Shown piece after piece: positions 61,664-64,000 of a stretch of 64,000 nucleotides of DNA. Each line of letters begins with the position of its first letter. Position 1 is the first letter of the stretch. The position numbers were made by a program, and so were the translations under genes. This DNA comes from Actinoplanes subtropicus. GTDB lineage: Bacteria > Actinomycetota > Actinomycetes > Mycobacteriales > Micromonosporaceae. Below the pieces are notes generated by a model. It saw only the letters and a program-made list of their open reading frames with translations. It was not told the origin of the DNA and searched no databases. The stretch covers positions 537,617 through 601,616 of the forward strand of contig NZ_JOJL01000004.1 of NCBI RefSeq assembly GCF_000721705.1, in the 5' to 3' direction.

Positions 61664-64000
61664 ATGAGAAGGACAGCGATCGGGGCGGCGGTCACCGCCC
61701 TGTTGGCCGGGGCGGTGGCGTACGCGCTGGCGCCCGCGACCACGGCGTCGGCGGCCGCGGCCGACCCGTACACCTGGAAGAACGTCCGGATCGACGGCGG
61801 TGGCTTCGTCCCGGCCATCGTCTTCAACCCGGGCGAGAAGAACCTCATCTACGCCCGCACCGACATCGGCGGGGCGTACCGGTGGAACGAGACCGACCAG
61901 AGCTGGACCCCGCTGCTCGACTGGGTCGGTCAGGACAACTTCGGCTACAACGGGGTGCTGTCCATCGCCCCCGACCCGGTCGACACCAAGCGGGTGTACG
62001 CCGCGGTCGGCATGTACACCAATGACTGGGACCCGAACAACGGCGCGATCCTGCGCTCCTCGGACAAGGGCACCACCTGGCAGGTCACCACGCTGCCGTT
62101 CAAGAACGGCGGGAACATGCCCGGCCGGGGCGTCGGCGAGCGCCTCGCCGTCGACCCGCACAACGACAAGAACGTCTGGTTCGCCGCCGAGGGCGGCAAC
62201 GGGCTCTACAAGAGCTCCGACTACGGCGTGACCTTCAGCAAGGTCACCAGCTTCCCGAACGCCGGCAACTACGTGCAGGACCCGACCGACACCAACAACT
62301 ACCTCAACCAGAACCAGGGCCTGAGCTGGGTCACGTTCGGCGCCGCCAACCAGATCTTCGTGGGCGTCGCGGACAAGTCCAACCCGGTCTACATGTCCAA
62401 CGACAACGGCTCGACGTGGAGCAGGATCGCCGGCGAGCCCACCGGGTATCTCGCCCACAAGGGCGTGGTGCAGGGCAACTACCTGTTCATCGCGACCAGC
62501 GACACCGGCGGGCCGTACGACGGCGGGGCCGGCGAGGTCTGGCGCTACGACATCACCGCCGGGACCTGGACCGACATCAGCCCGACCGCGGTCGCCGACC
62601 GGTACTACGGCTACTCCGGGCTCACCGTCGACACGCAGCACCCCGGAACGCTGATGGTCGCCACCCAGATCTCCTGGTGGCCGGACGCGATCTTCTTCCG
62701 CAGCACCGACAACGGCGCGACCTGGACCCGGATCTGGGACTGGACGAGCTACCCGAGCATGTCCAAGCGGTACACCATGGACATCTCCGCCGACCCCTGG
62801 CTGACCTTCAACAACAACCCGCAGCCGCCCGAGTCCACCCCGAAGCTCGGCTGGATGAACGAGACGCTCGCCATCGATCCGTTCAACTCCGACCGGATGA
62901 TGTACGGCACCGGCGCCACGCTCTACGGCACGACCCAGCTGACGAACTGGGACAAGAACACCACCTTCACCATCAAACCGATGGCCAAGGGCATCGAGGA
63001 GACCGCCGTCCTCGACCTGGCCAGCCCGCCCTCCGGCGCGCCGCTGGTCAGCGCGCTCGGCGACATCGGCGGCTTCTACCACGCGTCGCTCGACGCGGTG
63101 CAGCCCAGCTTCCACAACAGCCCGAGCCTGGGCAGCAACACCAGCCTCGACTTCGCCGAACTAACGCCCACGGTGTTCGCGCGGGTCGGGAACGCCGACG
63201 CGGCCCCGCACATCGGCATCTCCGCCGACGGCGGCAAGAACTGGTACCAGGGCCAGGAACCGGCCGGGGTGACCGGCGGCGGCACCATCGCGGTCGGCGC
63301 GGACGCCGGATACATGGTCTGGTCGCCGCAGGGCACCGGGGTCTACTACAGCACCACGCGCGGCAGTTCGTGGACCGCGTCGGCCGGAGTTCCCGCGGGA
63401 GCGATCGTCGAATCGGACCGGGTCAACCCCAGGACCTTCTACGCGTACGCCGCGGGCAAGTTCTACACCAGCAAGGACGGCGGCGCCACGTTCACCGCGT
63501 CGTCGGCCGCCCTGCCCTCCTCCGGCCGCCTGCACTTCCATGCGGTGCCGGGAACCGAGGGCGAAGTCTGGTTCGCCGGGTCGACCGGGCTGCTGCGCTC
63601 GACCGACGCCGGCGCCACGTTCACCAAGGTCTCCTCGGTGACCTCCGGGATCAACGTGGCGTTCGGCAAGGCCGCGCCCGGGCAGTCGCACCTGGCCGTC
63701 TTCCTGGTCGGCACCGTCGACGGCGTGGCCGGGGTCTTCCGCTCCGACGACAACGGCACCTCCTGGGTCCGGATCAACGACGACGCCCACCAGTACGGCA
63801 ACGCCGGCGACGCCCTGGCCGCCGACCCGCGCGTCTTCGGCCGGGTCTACCTCGGCACCAACGGCCGCGGCATCTTCTACGCCGATCGCAACGCCACCGC
63901 GACCACCCCGCCGACGACAACTCCCACCACGCCGCCGACGACGAGCCCCACCACGCCGCCGACGACCACCCCCACCACCCCGCCGACGACGACCCCCACC
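61664..64000 (+). CDS. secreted GH74 xyloglucanase/endoglucanase, 3' end outside window
   Basis: At least 779 residues and still open at the right edge. Signal peptide ~32 residues ending ASAAAADPY. GH74 hallmarks: WKNVRIDGGGFVPAIVFNPG, RTDIGGAYRWN (one catalytic Asp), repeated propeller blades with S-D-x-G-x-T-W motifs (SSDKGTTWQ, SNDNGSTWS, STDNGATWT, SDDNGTSWV), and LGDIGGFYH (second catalytic Asp). Ends with a Pro/Thr linker of repeated TTPPTTTPT type from ~63900, which normally leads to a cellulose-binding module beyond the window. ATG 61664 follows AAAGGTGCCGG. Confidence 0.95.
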   Translation, partial: MRRTAIGAAVTALLAGAVAYALAPATTASAAAADPYTWKNVRIDGGGFVPAIVFNPGEKNLIYARTDIGGAYRWNETDQSWTPLLDWVGQDNFGYNGVLSIAPDPVDTKRVYAAVGMYTNDWDPNNGAILRSSDKGTTWQVTTLPFKNGGNMPGRGVGERLAVDPHNDKNVWFAAEGGNGLYKSSDYGVTFSKVTSFPNAGNYVQDPTDTNNYLNQNQGLSWVTFGAANQIFVGVADKSNPVYMSNDNGSTWSRIAGEPTGYLAHKGVVQGNYLFIATSDTGGPYDGGAGEVWRYDITAGTWTDISPTAVADRYYGYSGLTVDTQHPGTLMVATQISWWPDAIFFRSTDNGATWTRIWDWTSYPSMSKRYTMDISADPWLTFNNNPQPPESTPKLGWMNETLAIDPFNSDRMMYGTGATLYGTTQLTNWDKNTTFTIKPMAKGIEETAVLDLASPPSGAPLVSALGDIGGFYHASLDAVQPSFHNSPSLGSNTSLDFAELTPTVFARVGNADAAPHIGISADGGKNWYQGQEPAGVTGGGTIAVGADAGYMVWSPQGTGVYYSTTRGSSWTASAGVPAGAIVESDRVNPRTFYAYAAGKFYTSKDGGATFTASSAALPSSGRLHFHAVPGTEGEVWFAGSTGLLRSTDAGATFTKVSSVTSGINVAFGKAAPGQSHLAVFLVGTVDGVAGVFRSDDNGTSWVRINDDAHQYGNAGDALAADPRVFGRVYLGTNGRGIFYADRNATATTPPTTTPTTPPTTSPTTPPTTTPTTPPTTTPT

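Overview
The window is high-GC DNA with strong G/C preference at third codon positions, single-domain ABC sugar permeases, LacI and MarR regulators, a SARP fragment, lipobox lipoproteins and a secreted GH74 with a Thr/Pro linker. This points to a filamentous actinobacterium, most likely a soil-type Micromonosporaceae (Actinoplanes-like). Genus is inference; there is no rRNA or tRNA gene in view. The region looks chromosomal and accessory. I see no transposase, integrase, phage gene or CRISPR array.

Layout. 1-8.6 kb: end of a SARP regulator, a GH92 alpha-mannosidase, a GT4 glycosyltransferase, a membrane methyltransferase, a DinB protein, an NCS1 permease facing a decapitated agmatinase, and a DedA protein. 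8.9-19.3 kb: an NhaA-DsbA fusion, a lipoprotein, a strictosidine-synthase-like protein divergent from a PAF-acetylhydrolase-like enzyme, an MFS pump, a heme peroxidase behind a miniature LuxR/ATPase regulator, a DUF1295 protein and a lipoprotein. 19.5-25 kb: a run of secreted proteins (beta-helix, lipoprotein serpin, cysteine-rich protein, alpha/beta hydrolase and partner) ending in a strong terminator. 25.1-29.5 kb: an unknown protein, a flippase-like protein, an MBL-MarR pair and an alpha/beta hydrolase. From 25.7 to 35.1 kb at least eight unrelated tandem repeats occur, three of them inside genes.

30-36 kb: a ribose-type ABC importer with a GH125 exo-alpha-1,6-mannosidase and a LacI regulator. 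Two promoters carry the same LacI-type operator, so this looks like an alpha-mannoside uptake unit. 36-47 kb: a second LacI gene, then a tightly overlapping minus-strand operon (ABC SBP and two permeases, two Gfo/Idh/MocA dehydrogenases, two xylose-isomerase-like TIM barrels, and a LarA-family nickel-pincer racemase/epimerase), divergent from uronate isomerase uxaC. 51.2-53.9 kb: larC-larB-larE, the complete nickel-pincer cofactor pathway. A composite 23-base operator occurs three times, pointing into uxaC, the SBP operon and larE. This ties cofactor synthesis to sugar-acid catabolism rather than lactate, and is the strongest candidate here for an undescribed system.

Between and after these: a MarR/MFS/PEBP unit, a MOSC protein, a VOC/MarR divergent pair, a methyltransferase, a truncated GH15, a YCII-like protein, an alpha-glucoside-type ABC importer without its own ATPase, UDP-glucose dehydrogenase, and a GH74 xyloglucanase under a perfect CebR box running off the right edge.
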